Assembly (NCBI RefSeq): GCF_003173715.1
Contig: NZ_CP029550.1
Coordinates: 5,720,001 to 5,784,000 of the forward strand
DNA length: 64,000 nt
Direction of reading: 5' to 3'
DNA from: Methylobacterium durans
GTDB lineage: Bacteria; Pseudomonadota; Alphaproteobacteria; Rhizobiales; Beijerinckiaceae
The translations under genes were made by a program, and so were the position numbers. Under the pieces are notes generated by a model. It searched no databases, was not told the DNA's origin, and worked only from the letters and a program-made list of their open reading frames with translations. Shown piece after piece: positions 35,038-43,930 of the stretch; within the stretch, counting starts at the first letter, position 1, and each line of letters opens with the position of its first letter.

Positions 35038-35742
35038 TCAGTCCCCGACGATCACCGAGACGGTCTCGTCCGGCATCGACAGCATGGGTTGATGGTGCGT
35101 GTTCAGGATCGCCGTCCGGATGGCGGGGTTTGCCTGCATCTCCGGGAGACGCCTCATGAAGAGCATCGGATGTGTCTGCGAGCAGACCACGTAGGCGAGC
35201 GGGATGTCGGGGCGTGTCTTCAGCGCCTTGACCGGCTGGAAGAAGGTCTGCCAGGGCTGGGAGACGAGCCGCGGCTCGACGAAGGCGATGGTCTTCGGAT
35301 CCGTGATGCCGGAAGCCGCCACGGGCATCGGCGGGATCGGCAGGTCGTTCACGCGCGCGGCTTCATAGCTCGGGCGGATCTCCGGGAGTGCGTAGTCGAC
35401 CAGCGCCTGCCCGTCCTCCGGGAAAAAGGCATCCAGGTAGACGATGTCGCGGATCCGCTCGGGGATGCGGGCCAGGACGCCGGTGACGACCATGCCGGCG
35501 TAGCTCCAGCCCACGAGGGTGACGTCGCGCAGATCCTCCATCTCGATGTGCGCGACGACGTCCTCGACGTGGGTCTCCAGATCGACGCGGCCGCGCTCGA
35601 GATGCCGGCGCTCGCCGAGGCCGGTCAGGGTCGGTGCGCTCGCCAGATGACCCAGCCCGCGCAGTCTGGCGAGGACGTCCTGCCAGACCCAGGCGCCGTA
35701 CCAGGCACCGTGAACGAGAACGAAACTGCGTCGATGGGCCAT
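35038..35742 (-). CDS. alpha/beta hydrolase, salicylate-esterase-like
   Basis: A 234-residue hydrolase starting MAHRRSFVLVHGAWYGAWVW (oxyanion region HGAW). The nucleophile is in LVGWSYAGMVV, the Asp region is IPLAYVVCSQTHPMLF and the His region is NTHHQPMLSMPDETVSVI. The pattern matches plant-type methylesterase/hydroxynitrile lyase-like hydrolases common in bacteria. The frame runs 50 codons further upstream, but that extension is a decayed fragment of another hydrolase (see 35808-35892), so the Met at 35742 is the better start. Confidence 0.85.
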   Translation of the reverse strand: MAHRRSFVLVHGAWYGAWVWQDVLARLRGLGHLASAPTLTGLGERRHLERGRVDLETHVEDVVAHIEMEDLRDVTLVGWSYAGMVVTGVLARIPERIRDIVYLDAFFPEDGQALVDYALPEIRPSYEAARVNDLPIPPMPVAASGITDPKTIAFVEPRLVSQPWQTFFQPVKALKTRPDIPLAYVVCSQTHPMLFMRRLPEMQANPAIRTAILNTHHQPMLSMPDETVSVIVGD

Positions 35743-35807
35743 CGTGAACTCCGGATCTGCTGCGAGCTGCGAGGAGTACGGACGGGCAGTTCTAGCGTTG
35801 GCCCTCA

Positions 35808-35892
35808 TCGGCCGGATGAACGGCCATACGTCCTGCGCGTCTCGGTTCCTGTAGAAAATCTCTGTATCGCGCCTGATCACGCTGGCGCGCAT
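35808..35892 (-). pseudogene. decayed N-terminus of chloroperoxidase-like hydrolase
   Basis: The minus strand reads MRASVIRRDTEIFYRNRDAQ then DVWPFI. This parallels the start of the intact hydrolase at 49145 ([17 protein letters not shown] and DAQPIVF). It lies downstream of copy A of the dispersed leader repeat, in the same relative position as the intact gene behind copy B. Confidence 0.5.
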
Positions 35893-35973
35893 CGCCAGTC
35901 ACTCCAGGAAACTGGAGGGCAGTGACCGTCCTCGTATCGAACTGTTCAAGGACTCGCCGGAAGTCTGGCGACC

Positions 35974-36062
35974 ACTACAGGGATGATATTGGAGTTGTGG
36001 CTTGCCGCACGCAACGAAGCGGACCGTTCGATCTCCGCCATCCGACCCGGCTTTCCCGCCAT
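35974..36062 (-). repeat. dispersed leader repeat, copy A
   Basis: About 88 bp. On the minus strand it runs from GGCGGGAAAGCCGGGTCGGA through GGCGGAGATCGAACGGTCCG to ACTCCAATATCATCCCTG. Copies are at 42174-42245, 48975-49066 and 61096-61190. It precedes the decayed hydrolase start above. Confidence 0.75.
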
Positions 36063-36159
36063 GCAGCCGCAGCTCCGGAGGTGCGAGGCGGTGCAGGCGC
36101 GGTGGCGTCCGGGCAAGGGCACGGCTTGCACTTGGCTGACCAGAACACGGCTACGACCT

Positions 36160-36321
36160 TCAAAGGCGCTCCAAGCGCATGGTCGTTGGCCGCAATCCGA
36201 CGGCCAGGAACCGCTCGATCATCGCGTTGACCTGATCAGCCACCTCGATGGTGTTGAAGTGACCGGCCAGGAGGGTCTTGGCGGTTACCATCTGCGGACA
36301 GAAGCGCTTCAGCCGCGGTTA
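36160..36321 (-). pseudogene. alpha/beta hydrolase C-terminal remnant beyond IS256
   Basis: The minus-strand frame reads LKRFCPQMVTAKTLLAGHFN then TIEVADQVNAMIERFLAVG and ends RLERL with a stop at 36160. The GHF with the following VADQVNAMIERFL is the catalytic-His tail of an alpha/beta hydrolase, and fits the gene truncated at 37681 on the other side of the IS. In-frame stops near the IS edge show extra damage. Confidence 0.65.
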
Positions 36322-36333
36322 CGTCCGTCAATG

Positions 36334-37680
36334 AGGTGGACTTTCGGGGTGGAATTGGAGCCGCCATCGGTCAGGCAGCCTGTGGTGGAAGTGTCGTGAC
36401 GCTCTCCTCGATCAACGCCGGAGCAAACCCGGCCATGCCCTCGATCTGCATATAGCGGTGCTGAAGCTGCCACTCGTCGTTGGCCTCCAGAAGCACCGCA
36501 CCGATCAGGCGTTGGATCGAGTCCGTGTTGGGGAAGATGCCGACCACATCGGCGCGCCGCTTGATCTCCTTGTTGAGGCGTTCCAGCGGGTTCGTGCTGT
36601 GAAGCTTGGCCCGATGCTGGAGCGGGAAAGTCAGGTAGGCCAGCACGTCCTCGCACGTGGCCTCGATGAAGACCTTCAGCTTCGGCCAGCGGTTGTGCAG
36701 TTGCTCGCCCAGGTGCTGAAGGGCGGCCCGGGCGGCGTCCTGATCGGGCTGCTGGAAGGCGTGGCGCAGGCCGGCAGCCACCATGGTCTGCTGGGTCCGC
36801 GGCACGTAGGCCAGCGCGTTCCGGGTCCAGTGAACGCGGCAGCGTTGCCAGGTCGCCTTCAGCACCCGGCGGATGGCCGCCTTGAGCCCCTCGTGGGCAT
36901 CCGAGATGACGAGCTGCACGCCCGAGAGCCCGCGCTTGACCAAGCTCCGCAGGAAGTCGGTCCAGAACACCTCGGCCTCACTGGGGCCGATGTGCAGGCC
37001 GACGATCTCGCGCCGGCCTTCGGTGTCCACCGCGACGGCGACTATGGCAGCGACAGAGACGATGCGACCGCCCTCGCGCACCTTCAGGTAGGTGGCATCG
37101 AGCCAGAGATAGGGCCACGCACCCGAGAGAGGGCGCGTCAGGAAGGCGTTCACGCGCTCGTCGATCTCCTTGCACAGCTTCGACACGGAGGACTTGGAGA
37201 TGCCCGACAGACCCATGGCCTGCACCAAGTCGTCCACGCGCCGGGTCGAGACGCCGGCGATCCACGCCTCCTGGATCACGGCGACCAGCGCCTTCTCGAC
37301 CGTGCGGCGCGGCTCCAGGAAGCCGGGGAAATAGCTGCCGGTCCGCAGCTTGGGGATCTTGAGGTTGAGTGAGCCGAGCCGTGTGTCGAGGCTGCGCTCG
37401 CGATAGCCGTTGCGGTAGGTGCTGCGTTCGCCTGTGCGCTCGTAGCGGCCCGCGCCGATCAGGCCCTCCACGTCGGCCTCCATCAGGATCTGCAGGACCG
37501 TCTCGGCCAACGAGCGCAGGAAGTTGCCGTCGTCAGCCTTCTGCAGCGCCTCGATCAGTGCCACTCTGTCGTCGGTCATCGGGTGCTCCCGGCTCAGGTT
37601 GAAGTCCGCAAACTCCACCTTAGCCGCCGGCCCCGATGGCCACCCCAATCCCCACCGAAACGGTCCCGGAAATTACACCT
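36334..37680 (-). mobile_element. IS256-family insertion sequence
   Basis: About 1.35 kb. Ends on the outer edges read AGGTGGACTTTCGGGG (left) and AGGTGTAATTTCCGGG (right, minus strand), imperfect inverted repeats. CGTCCGT occurs just outside both ends and may be part of an 8-bp target duplication. The element interrupts an alpha/beta hydrolase gene. Confidence 0.82.
36371..37579 (-). CDS. IS256-family transposase
   Basis: A 402-residue mutator-type transposase. Seen are the N-terminal region RTGERSTYRNGYRERSLDTR, catalytic Asp in YLWLDATYLKVREGG, Asp in LVISDAHEGLKAAI, the CRVHWTRNAL motif, and Glu in STNPLERLNKEIKRRADVVG. Frame intact, start at MTDDRVALIEAL. Likely functional. Confidence 0.94.
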   Translation of the reverse strand: MTDDRVALIEALQKADDGNFLRSLAETVLQILMEADVEGLIGAGRYERTGERSTYRNGYRERSLDTRLGSLNLKIPKLRTGSYFPGFLEPRRTVEKALVAVIQEAWIAGVSTRRVDDLVQAMGLSGISKSSVSKLCKEIDERVNAFLTRPLSGAWPYLWLDATYLKVREGGRIVSVAAIVAVAVDTEGRREIVGLHIGPSEAEVFWTDFLRSLVKRGLSGVQLVISDAHEGLKAAIRRVLKATWQRCRVHWTRNALAYVPRTQQTMVAAGLRHAFQQPDQDAARAALQHLGEQLHNRWPKLKVFIEATCEDVLAYLTFPLQHRAKLHSTNPLERLNKEIKRRADVVGIFPNTDSIQRLIGAVLLEANDEWQLQHRYMQIEGMAGFAPALIEESVTTLPPQAA

Positions 37681-38422
37681 CGTCCGTGGACGCTACCTTC
37701 AGCCGCTCCAGGTCGCGTCCCGCCTCGATGGCGGAAACATCGGCCGAAATGTAGGCCATCGGTATCTTGCAGGCAGTCGCGACCGGAGTCGGATCGTGCT
37801 CCAGAATGAAGTTCCGGATCGCGGAATAGGCCACGTGCTGCGGCGTCTGGAGGCAAGGACCGAGGATGTAGGTCTCGAAGATCTCCCGGCGCCTTTTCGG
37901 GTCGTCGAAGTCGCAGCCGATCTCCCAGGCGTGGGCCTGAGACATCGCGGAGTAGTTTGGACCGCCGATGTCCTGCAGGAGTTTCCGGGCATCGGCCTGA
38001 TCGCGCATGGCGGTAGGCGCCATCACCATCGAGTCGATCATCACGAGGCCGGCAGCGAGATCCGGGTGGCGGCCGCAGAGTTCGAGTGCGACGGCGCCCC
38101 CGAAGCTGTGTCCGATGACGACCGGCTTCTCCAATCCGACCGTCTGGCATTGCCAGGCGACATCGTCGGCAAAGCCCGCCATCGTGTACTCCTGCTCGGG
38201 CGCGTCGCTGGCGCCGTGGCCCCGCAGATTGACGGCGACGACCCGCCTCTCGCGCGAGAAGTGGGCGATCTGGGGTGTGAAGATCCCATGGTCTCCCGTC
38301 CAGCCGTTGATCAGCAGCAGGGGCGCGAGTTCGGGTGTCAGAGGCCCCGCCTCGAAATGCGCGAGGCGTACGCCGTCGCGGAGCGTGAACGACGGTTCGG
38401 CTCGTAGCTTGGCGAAAGTCAT
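37681..38422 (-). pseudogene. alpha/beta hydrolase, N-terminal part (cut by IS256)
   Basis: Starts MTFAKLRAEPSFTLRDGVRL. Nucleophile elbow VIGHSFGGAVALEL, oxyanion loop LLLINGWTGDHGIF, and DVAWQCQTVGLEKPVV. The frame ends a few codons into the IS at 37673, after RLKVASTDEV, before the catalytic His. The lost tail is found beyond the IS at 36160-36321. The ATG overlaps the stop of the MFS gene by four bases, so it was the last gene of a three-gene operon. Confidence 0.85.
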
Positions 38423-39696
38423 CGGGTCTCTCTTTCCACACTTGGATCGGTCGATCGAAGCGGTGCCGTCAGAGCGCCTCGTTCGCCCAAGTGGCTCAGG
38501 CCCGAGTAGATGCCGGCGGCGGCGAGGCTGAACCCGAGCATCACCCCGGCCATCGACAAGGCCGTCCGTCCGTCGAAGAGCCGGGCCACGAGGTCGCTCG
38601 AGACCGCGGCCATAGCCGTCTGGAGGAGGATCGCCACGGCACTGGCCGAGCCAGCGGCCTCGGGCATGGGCTGCAGCGCTGCGTGCACCGCGTTCGGCGA
38701 GATCAGTCCGAAGGACAGCGCCACTCCGACCATGGCGGCAACCACTGGAACAGGCGAGGACGACCTGGCCAGCGCCGAGATGAACAGGATCGCTGCGACG
38801 AACGTCGCGACGGCAAGCCCCAAGACGATTGTCCGGCCGGCGGAGACGCCGAGCCGGCCGAGATGCCTGTTGAGGTAGGCTCCGCCCATCACGGACAGGG
38901 AGCTCGCGCCGAAGATCAGGCCGTACCGCTCGGGACTGGTGCCGAGGGCATCGATGAAGAACAGCGAGGATCCTGTGATGTAGGCGAAGACCGCACCGCC
39001 CATGGCAGCGTTGCAGAGCGCGTTGCCGAGGAAGAGCGGGTCCCGCAGGATACGCCGGTACACGCCGGCGACTTCCGCTGGTCTGGGACAAGACCGGGGA
39101 TCGGGCGGCGTGGGCTCGTCGAAGAACCGCATGACGAGCAGCAGGACCAGCGCTGCGGCGATGGGCGCGGCGTAGATCAGGCGCCAGCCTCCGATCCCGA
39201 GCAGTGCGGCGCCGACGCTCGGAGCCAGCATCGGTACGACGTTGATGACGAGCACGACGAAGGACATCTTCGCGCGCGCCTCCTCGCCCTGGAACCGGTC
39301 CCGCACGAGGGTGAAGGCCGCCGTGCCGGGCCCGGAGGCGCCGATCCCCTGCAGAACTCGGAAGGCGAGGAGCTGCGGCAGCGACTGCGCCATCATGCAG
39401 CCCGCGCTCGCGACGATCAGGATCGTGCAGCCCCAGACGACAGCCGGCTTGCGGCCGAAGCGGTCGGACAACGGCCCGAGGAGGAGCGGGGCTCCCCCGA
39501 GGCTCAGCAGGTAGACGCTCATCGCCAAGCCGACCTCGGAGCCCGGCGCTCCGAGATCGGCGGCCGTGGCCGCTAGGCTCGGCAGGATCATGTCGATGCC
39601 GAACGTCGGCAGCGCTGCCAGCAGCCCGAGCAGGGCCAAGAACGTCGCGGAGCCTGGCTGGATCGGTCGCATGCGAACTGGGCCGGGAGTACTCAT
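38419..39696 (-). CDS. Bcr/CflA-type MFS efflux transporter
   Basis: A 425-residue, 12-helix transporter. N-terminal LALLGLLAALPTFGIDMILP with the Bcr/CflA-typical D in TM1, motif A PLSDRFGRKPAVV, and motif C-like region FRVLQGIGASGPGTAA. Predicted drug or metabolite proton antiporter in the inner membrane. Its ATG overlaps the glycosyltransferase stop by four bases (ATGA), and its stop overlaps the hydrolase start likewise. The three genes are translationally coupled, suggesting glycosylation, export and hydrolysis of one compound. Confidence 0.9.
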   Translation of the reverse strand: MSTPGPVRMRPIQPGSATFLALLGLLAALPTFGIDMILPSLAATAADLGAPGSEVGLAMSVYLLSLGGAPLLLGPLSDRFGRKPAVVWGCTILIVASAGCMMAQSLPQLLAFRVLQGIGASGPGTAAFTLVRDRFQGEEARAKMSFVVLVINVVPMLAPSVGAALLGIGGWRLIYAAPIAAALVLLLVMRFFDEPTPPDPRSCPRPAEVAGVYRRILRDPLFLGNALCNAAMGGAVFAYITGSSLFFIDALGTSPERYGLIFGASSLSVMGGAYLNRHLGRLGVSAGRTIVLGLAVATFVAAILFISALARSSSPVPVVAAMVGVALSFGLISPNAVHAALQPMPEAAGSASAVAILLQTAMAAVSSDLVARLFDGRTALSMAGVMLGFSLAAAGIYSGLSHLGERGALTAPLRSTDPSVERETR

Positions 39697-40967
39697 GTCC
39701 GTGATCGTGCGCGGGCATCAGCCCTCGCAGGGGCGTAGGGCGCGACCGCCATCGCCTCGATCTCCCGGACCAGCCCGGCCGCATCGACGTCCGCCTGCAT
39801 CACCTTGCCGAGTCGCCCGGCCGCTTTGCGGAAGGACGGTTCAGCCAACAGCCGGCGCACCGCATCGGCAATCTCGGCTTCCGAGGAAGTCGGGGGCAGG
39901 CTGAGGCCAACTCCGCGCGCTTCGACGCGTGCGGCGTTGTCGCCTTGGTCGCGGCCCATCGGGATCACCAGCAGCGGCAAGCCATGGAGGAGCGCCCGGC
40001 TGACCGTGCCGTGCCCACCCTGGCTCACGACGAGCGACACCTGATGCATGAGAGCATCATGCGGTGCAGCAGGGAGGACGCGCACGTTGCTCGGCCCCGG
40101 CAGGGCGTCGATGCCGACGTTGGGCCCGGCTGTCACGACGGCTTCGACATCGACGCTTCCGATGGCGCGGACGATCCGCTGGATCAGCTCGGTCTGGTTC
40201 TGGGCCCCGGTGCTGCAGGCGACCAGGACTCGTGGCCGCTCGGTTTCCGGCCAGGGCGGGATGCCGGATTGAGACCAGACCGGCTCGTCTAGGAGCGGCC
40301 CGACATAGCGGTAGTTCCAAGGCAAGGTGGTCGCCTCGAAGTCGAAGGCAGGGCTGATCGCCAGGAAGACCCGGTCCACGCGGTCGTAGATGTCGAAGGT
40401 TCTGCCTAGGGGGCACAGCTTCAGGTCGGCACGTGCCCGATTGAGAAGGGGCAGGAAGCCGTCCATCAGGGAGGCGATCCGCTCGGCCGCAGCCGCGGCC
40501 TCCATCTGCTCCTCGGGCGAAGTCGGTGGCTTGAGGCCGCTGGCGGCCGGCGGCAGGCCCGGGACCGGCCGGATGCTGACATGGGGCGACAGCATCGCGT
40601 AGGGCACGCGGGCCGCTTCGGCGCCGAGCGCGCAGCCGAAGAGGATGTCGAGGCCGAGCACGGCATCGGTCGGGCTGCGCCGGATCTCCTCGAACGTGTC
40701 GGCCGCATAGGCAGCAGCCGGAGCGAAGATCGCCCTGCGGTTCCACTCGGCCACGTCGGAGCAGTCGGCCGGATCCGCCTCGCTCCCGGTTGGCGCCCGC
40801 CGCCATGTCACGAACGGAAACCCGGCGGCCTCGATCTCGCTCTGCATCGCGGGATCGGCCATGACCCGCACGTGATGTCCGGCCACGCGCAGCTGACGCC
40901 CTGCCGTGAGCATGGGGCTGAGGTTGCCAGAGCTACCCCAGGAAATGCACAGTATGTGGAGCGGCAT
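39693..40967 (-). CDS. glycosyltransferase, MGT/UGT type (GT1)
   Basis: A 424-residue GT-B enzyme starting MPLHILCISWGSSGNLSPML. The C-terminal half holds the nucleotide-sugar site: VVSQGGHGTVSRALLHGLPL, LVIPMGRDQGDNAARVEARG and VGLSLPP, typical of macrolide-type glycosyltransferases. It should transfer a sugar from a UDP- or dTDP-sugar to a small aglycone. First gene of the operon with the MFS transporter and alpha/beta hydrolase. Start at MPLHIL rather than at 40997. A second family member stands at 59394. Confidence 0.9.
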   Translation of the reverse strand: MPLHILCISWGSSGNLSPMLTAGRQLRVAGHHVRVMADPAMQSEIEAAGFPFVTWRRAPTGSEADPADCSDVAEWNRRAIFAPAAAYAADTFEEIRRSPTDAVLGLDILFGCALGAEAARVPYAMLSPHVSIRPVPGLPPAASGLKPPTSPEEQMEAAAAAERIASLMDGFLPLLNRARADLKLCPLGRTFDIYDRVDRVFLAISPAFDFEATTLPWNYRYVGPLLDEPVWSQSGIPPWPETERPRVLVACSTGAQNQTELIQRIVRAIGSVDVEAVVTAGPNVGIDALPGPSNVRVLPAAPHDALMHQVSLVVSQGGHGTVSRALLHGLPLLVIPMGRDQGDNAARVEARGVGLSLPPTSSEAEIADAVRRLLAEPSFRKAAGRLGKVMQADVDAAGLVREIEAMAVAPYAPARADARARSRT

Positions 40968-41129
40968 GGATGTGCCTTCACTGACCGAACGTTGCACCTC
41001 GCATCGTCGGGCGTGCTCTTCGGCCGGCGCGATGACACCGCTGTTTCGATTTGCCGGGATCTTCGTTGCAGCCGTAATCGGCCGCGCGCTTGATCCACAC
41101 CCTGGCGGGCGAACGGCACCGGGTCTTGT

Positions 41130-42116
41130 CTACTCTGCGGCTTCGAACGTGTCCGATCGCATGCGGAAGCTGTCGCGGTACTGCGCAGGCGAGACACCCA
41201 GCCGCCGGCAGAAGACCGCCCGCATCCGTTCGGGATTGCCGAAGCCGCAGTCGTAGGCGACGACCTTGAGGGGCGTCTCGCTGCCCTCCAGCAGGTTGCG
41301 CGCAGCGTCCACTCGCGCGCCCTCCACGAAGTCGTGCGGCGTCAGACCGACGTCCTTGAACAGCCGCCACAGCGATCGCTCGCTGGTCTGCGCGACGGCG
41401 GCGAGTTGCCGGACTGAGAGCGTCTCGCCGAGATGCTCCAGCACATGCTGCTGGACTCTGGCGAGCGGCGAACCCGCGTCGACAGGCGCCGCCAGGAAGG
41501 GGCTGAACTGCGACTGGCCGCCCTGTCGCTGGGCGATGACCAGGAGCCGCTTGGCCACAGCCAGCGCGACTGTCGCACCATGATCTTCCGCCACCAGGGC
41601 TAGAGCGAGGTCGATCCCGGCCGTGACGCCGGCCGAGGTGATGAGGCGGCCGTCGCGCAGGTAGATCCTGTCGGGATCAATCTTCGCCTGCGGGAAGAGG
41701 GTGGCGAGGTGCTGGGCGATCTGCCAGTGGGTGGTCGCCGCTCGCCCATCGAGCAGTCCAGCATGGCCAAGCGCGAAGGCGCCTGTGCAGATCGAGCCGT
41801 AGAGGTCCGCCCGTGCGGCGGCCATCCTCAACCAGGCCGAGAGCTCCTCGTCGGGCGGCGCCGTCGGAAGCTCAGGTCCGCCGGCGACGAGCACGATCGA
41901 GAAGGGCTGCTGCGCCTCCTCAAAGCCGAGGTCGGGGAGCAGGCGCATGCCGTTCGATGCGGTGACGGGCTCGCGCGTGCGCGCCACCAGCACAGTCCGG
42001 TAGGACGCTCTCCCGCCCAGGATGCCGTTCGTCTCGGCGAAGACGTCTCCTGGGCCTGTGACGTCGAGCGCCTGGACGCCGTCATGGATCACGATTGCGA
42101 CGCTTCGGTCGGACAT
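41130..42116 (-). CDS. GlxA-family transcriptional regulator, copy 2
   Basis: A 328-residue DJ-1/PfpI plus AraC protein. DJ-1-like Cys elbow GSICTGAFALGHAGLL, then AraC helix-turn-helices SVRQLAAVAQTSERSLWRLF and KVVAYDCGFGNPERMRAVFC. Start MSDRSVAIVIHDGVQALDV with GGGAGG upstream; an upstream in-frame Met (42131) is possible. As at 21428, it is divergent from an HD hydrolase gene (copy 3), with one 49-codon gene between. It is the probable local regulator. Confidence 0.88.
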   Translation of the reverse strand: MSDRSVAIVIHDGVQALDVTGPGDVFAETNGILGGRASYRTVLVARTREPVTASNGMRLLPDLGFEEAQQPFSIVLVAGGPELPTAPPDEELSAWLRMAAARADLYGSICTGAFALGHAGLLDGRAATTHWQIAQHLATLFPQAKIDPDRIYLRDGRLITSAGVTAGIDLALALVAEDHGATVALAVAKRLLVIAQRQGGQSQFSPFLAAPVDAGSPLARVQQHVLEHLGETLSVRQLAAVAQTSERSLWRLFKDVGLTPHDFVEGARVDAARNLLEGSETPLKVVAYDCGFGNPERMRAVFCRRLGVSPAQYRDSFRMRSDTFEAAE

Positions 42117-42173
42117 GATCGCCTCCCACATCGCGGACGTTTAGCACCGCCTTCCCGAGTGCTGCGACCGCTT

Positions 42174-42245
42174 GGCGGAAAAGTCGGGGCGGATGGCGGA
42201 GATCGCGGGGTCTACCGCGTTGCGTGCGACGAGCCGCCGACCCAC
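42174..42245 (+). repeat. dispersed leader repeat, copy C
   Basis: TTGGCGGAAAAGTCGGGGCG then GATGGCGGAGATCGCGGGG, CGTTGCGTGCGACGAGCC. Aligns with copies A, B and D. Unlike those, no hydrolase start follows; it lies in the gap between GlxA copy 2 and the small gene at 42318. Confidence 0.6.
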
Positions 42246-42317
42246 TATCCACTCGAGAGCAGTTCCCTGTCTTCCAGCGTGAACGTTCGACGTTTTATAG
42301 CAGAGGAGGAGCCAGAG

Positions 42318-42464
42318 ATGCCGGAAAAACTCTCGAATTGTGCGGAGGCGTGCGATTGCACCACTCCATCGGCCTTAACTGTCGATCCAGATACTTGGCT
42401 CGATGAGGCGCTCGCCGACAGCTTCCCTGCCAGCGATCCGCTCGCCACCCACCGCTTCAACTGA
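42318..42464 (+). CDS. small hypothetical protein, 48 aa
   Basis: Starts MPEKLSNCAEACDCTTPSAL and ends with LDEALADSFPASDPLATHRF N. The motif DEALADSFPASDP recurs in many short proteobacterial proteins of unknown function. GAGGAGGAG lies upstream. Twenty-five nt before HD copy 3 and probably co-transcribed with it. Confidence 0.65.
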   Translation: MPEKLSNCAEACDCTTPSALTVDPDTWLDEALADSFPASDPLATHRFN

Positions 42465-42489
42465 ACCTGCCACCACAGGAGCGACGAGG

Positions 42490-43149
42490 ATGAACGGGAG
42501 CCTGCACCTGCTCGAGACCGTCGCGGGCATTCGCGTGCCCGACAGTGCGATGGTCCGAGCCGCAACGCAGCTCGTCCGAGATACCGAAGACGACCTGCTG
42601 TACAATCACAGCCGCCGGGTCTTCTTCTGGGGCGCGCTGACCGGAGACCGCCGGAAGCTGAAGTACGATCCCGAACTGCTCTACATGGGCGCGATGTTCC
42701 ACGATATGGGACTGACCGACGCCTACGCGAGCAAGGACCTGCGCTTCGAGGTCGACGGCGCCAACGCCGCCCGCGACTTCCTGAAGAGCTACGGCGTGCC
42801 TGAGCGCGACATCGAGGATGTCTGGACCTCGATCGCCCTGCACACCACGCCGGGCGTCCCCGAACACATGCGCCCGACGATCGCTCTGGTGACGGCCGGC
42901 GTCGAGATGGACGTTCTTGGCCTCGCCTACGACGAGTTCACGCCCGAGCAACGCGAACACGTCTGCGCGCACCATCCGCGCGAGCACAACTTCAAGGAGG
43001 CGGTCATCGACCACTTCGCCGAAGGAACGATCAGGAAGCCGCAGACGACGTTCGGCAACGTTAAGGCCGACGTGCTGGCGCTCAAGGATCCGAACTACAA
43101 GCGCATGAACTTCTGCAGCATCATTCTCACGTCACCCTGGCAGCATTGA
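42490..43149 (+). CDS. HD-domain hydrolase, cyanamide-hydratase-like (copy 3)
   Basis: A 219-residue paralogue of copies 1 and 2. Motifs: YNHSRRVFFWGA, AMFHDMGLTDAYAS, IALHTTPGVPEHMRP and GVEMDVLGLAYDE. C-terminus FGNVKADVLALKDPNYKRMN is shared with copy 1. Starts MNGSLHLLETVAGIRVPD. The GlxA-type regulator copy 2 is divergent upstream. Substrate likely a small nitrile/cyanamide-like or other hydratable compound by family analogy only. Confidence 0.87.
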   Translation: MNGSLHLLETVAGIRVPDSAMVRAATQLVRDTEDDLLYNHSRRVFFWGALTGDRRKLKYDPELLYMGAMFHDMGLTDAYASKDLRFEVDGANAARDFLKSYGVPERDIEDVWTSIALHTTPGVPEHMRPTIALVTAGVEMDVLGLAYDEFTPEQREHVCAHHPREHNFKEAVIDHFAEGTIRKPQTTFGNVKADVLALKDPNYKRMNFCSIILTSPWQH

Positions 43150-43432
43150 GCCTGGGCAGCGACGCGCGGAGGCGTAGGGCCGGGCTTGTCAATCTCGATC
43201 CGCGACTAAGGATCCGGAGCCCTCCCCCATGAACGCGCCGACGCCAGAACGCGCGGAATGGCCCCTGAGCGGGAGGAATTGCGCGAGATCGTGCGTCTCA
43301 TGAACCGCTACGGCATCGCCTGGTTCGGCAACGCCTGGGAACCAAGCGAGTCCGGCACTTCGATGGCCGGGGACAGGCGGCTCGGGGAGCTTCTCGACAA
43401 ACTGGATCACAACAGATGTGCGGGAGAGCATC

Positions 43433-43885
43433 ATGAATTCGAAGACGAGGCGCATCTTGGCCAACACTGCAGCGACCGCAGCAGTCGTGGCATTGGCACT
43501 ACTCGGTTTGTCGCCCGGGCAAGCGCACGAGCGTGAGACGGTGAAGCCGGCCTTCGAGCACGCGCTGCCCAACGTACCGGGCAAGAGCCTCATTGCGGTG
43601 GTCGTCACCTATCCACCGGGTGGCAAGTCGCTGCCACATCGGCACGCCCGCTCCGCCTTCATCTACGCGCATGTCCTGAAGGGTGCAGTTCGCAGCCGCG
43701 TCGGCGACGAACCTGCCAAGGTCTACCGCGCCGGCGAGAGCTTCTTCGAGGAGCCCGGTGCCCATCACCGGATCAGCGAGAATGCGAGCGACAGCGAAGC
43801 CGCCAGTCTGCTGGCCGTGTTCATCGTCGACGCTGGCGACAAGCCGCTGACCGTTCCCGATCCGGCAGCGGCGGCAACGCCGTAG
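43433..43885 (+). CDS. secreted cupin-domain protein
   Basis: A 150-residue protein with a signal peptide (MNSKTRRILANTAATAAVVA, then LALLGLSPGQAH). The single cupin has VVVTYPPGGKSLPHRHARSA, with a His pair for metal, and GESFFEEPGAHHRISENA. Probably a periplasmic metal-binding cupin of unknown activity. Ribosome-binding site GGGAGAG upstream. Followed 45 nt later by an oxidoreductase gene on the same strand, likely one operon. Confidence 0.85.
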   Translation: MNSKTRRILANTAATAAVVALALLGLSPGQAHERETVKPAFEHALPNVPGKSLIAVVVTYPPGGKSLPHRHARSAFIYAHVLKGAVRSRVGDEPAKVYRAGESFFEEPGAHHRISENASDSEAASLLAVFIVDAGDKPLTVPDPAAAATP

Positions 43886-43930
43886 GTCCAGGTCAGCCGC
43901 CGGGGCAACAAAAGGTAGAAGGAGCAGAGC

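Noticed and set aside
36458..37372. Plus-strand frame of 304 codons
   Set aside because: Antisense to the IS256 transposase.
37673..39784. 703-codon frame covering hydrolase and MFS region
   Set aside because: The part upstream of the hydrolase Met is an out-of-frame shadow of the Bcr/CflA transporter gene; only the C-terminal hydrolase portion is real.
43258..43536. Possible 92-residue protein before the secreted cupin
   Set aside because: MAPEREELREIVRLMNRYGI looks protein-like at first, but the frame overlaps the cupin start by about 100 nt and turns to nonsense; no homology or ribosome-binding site recognised.
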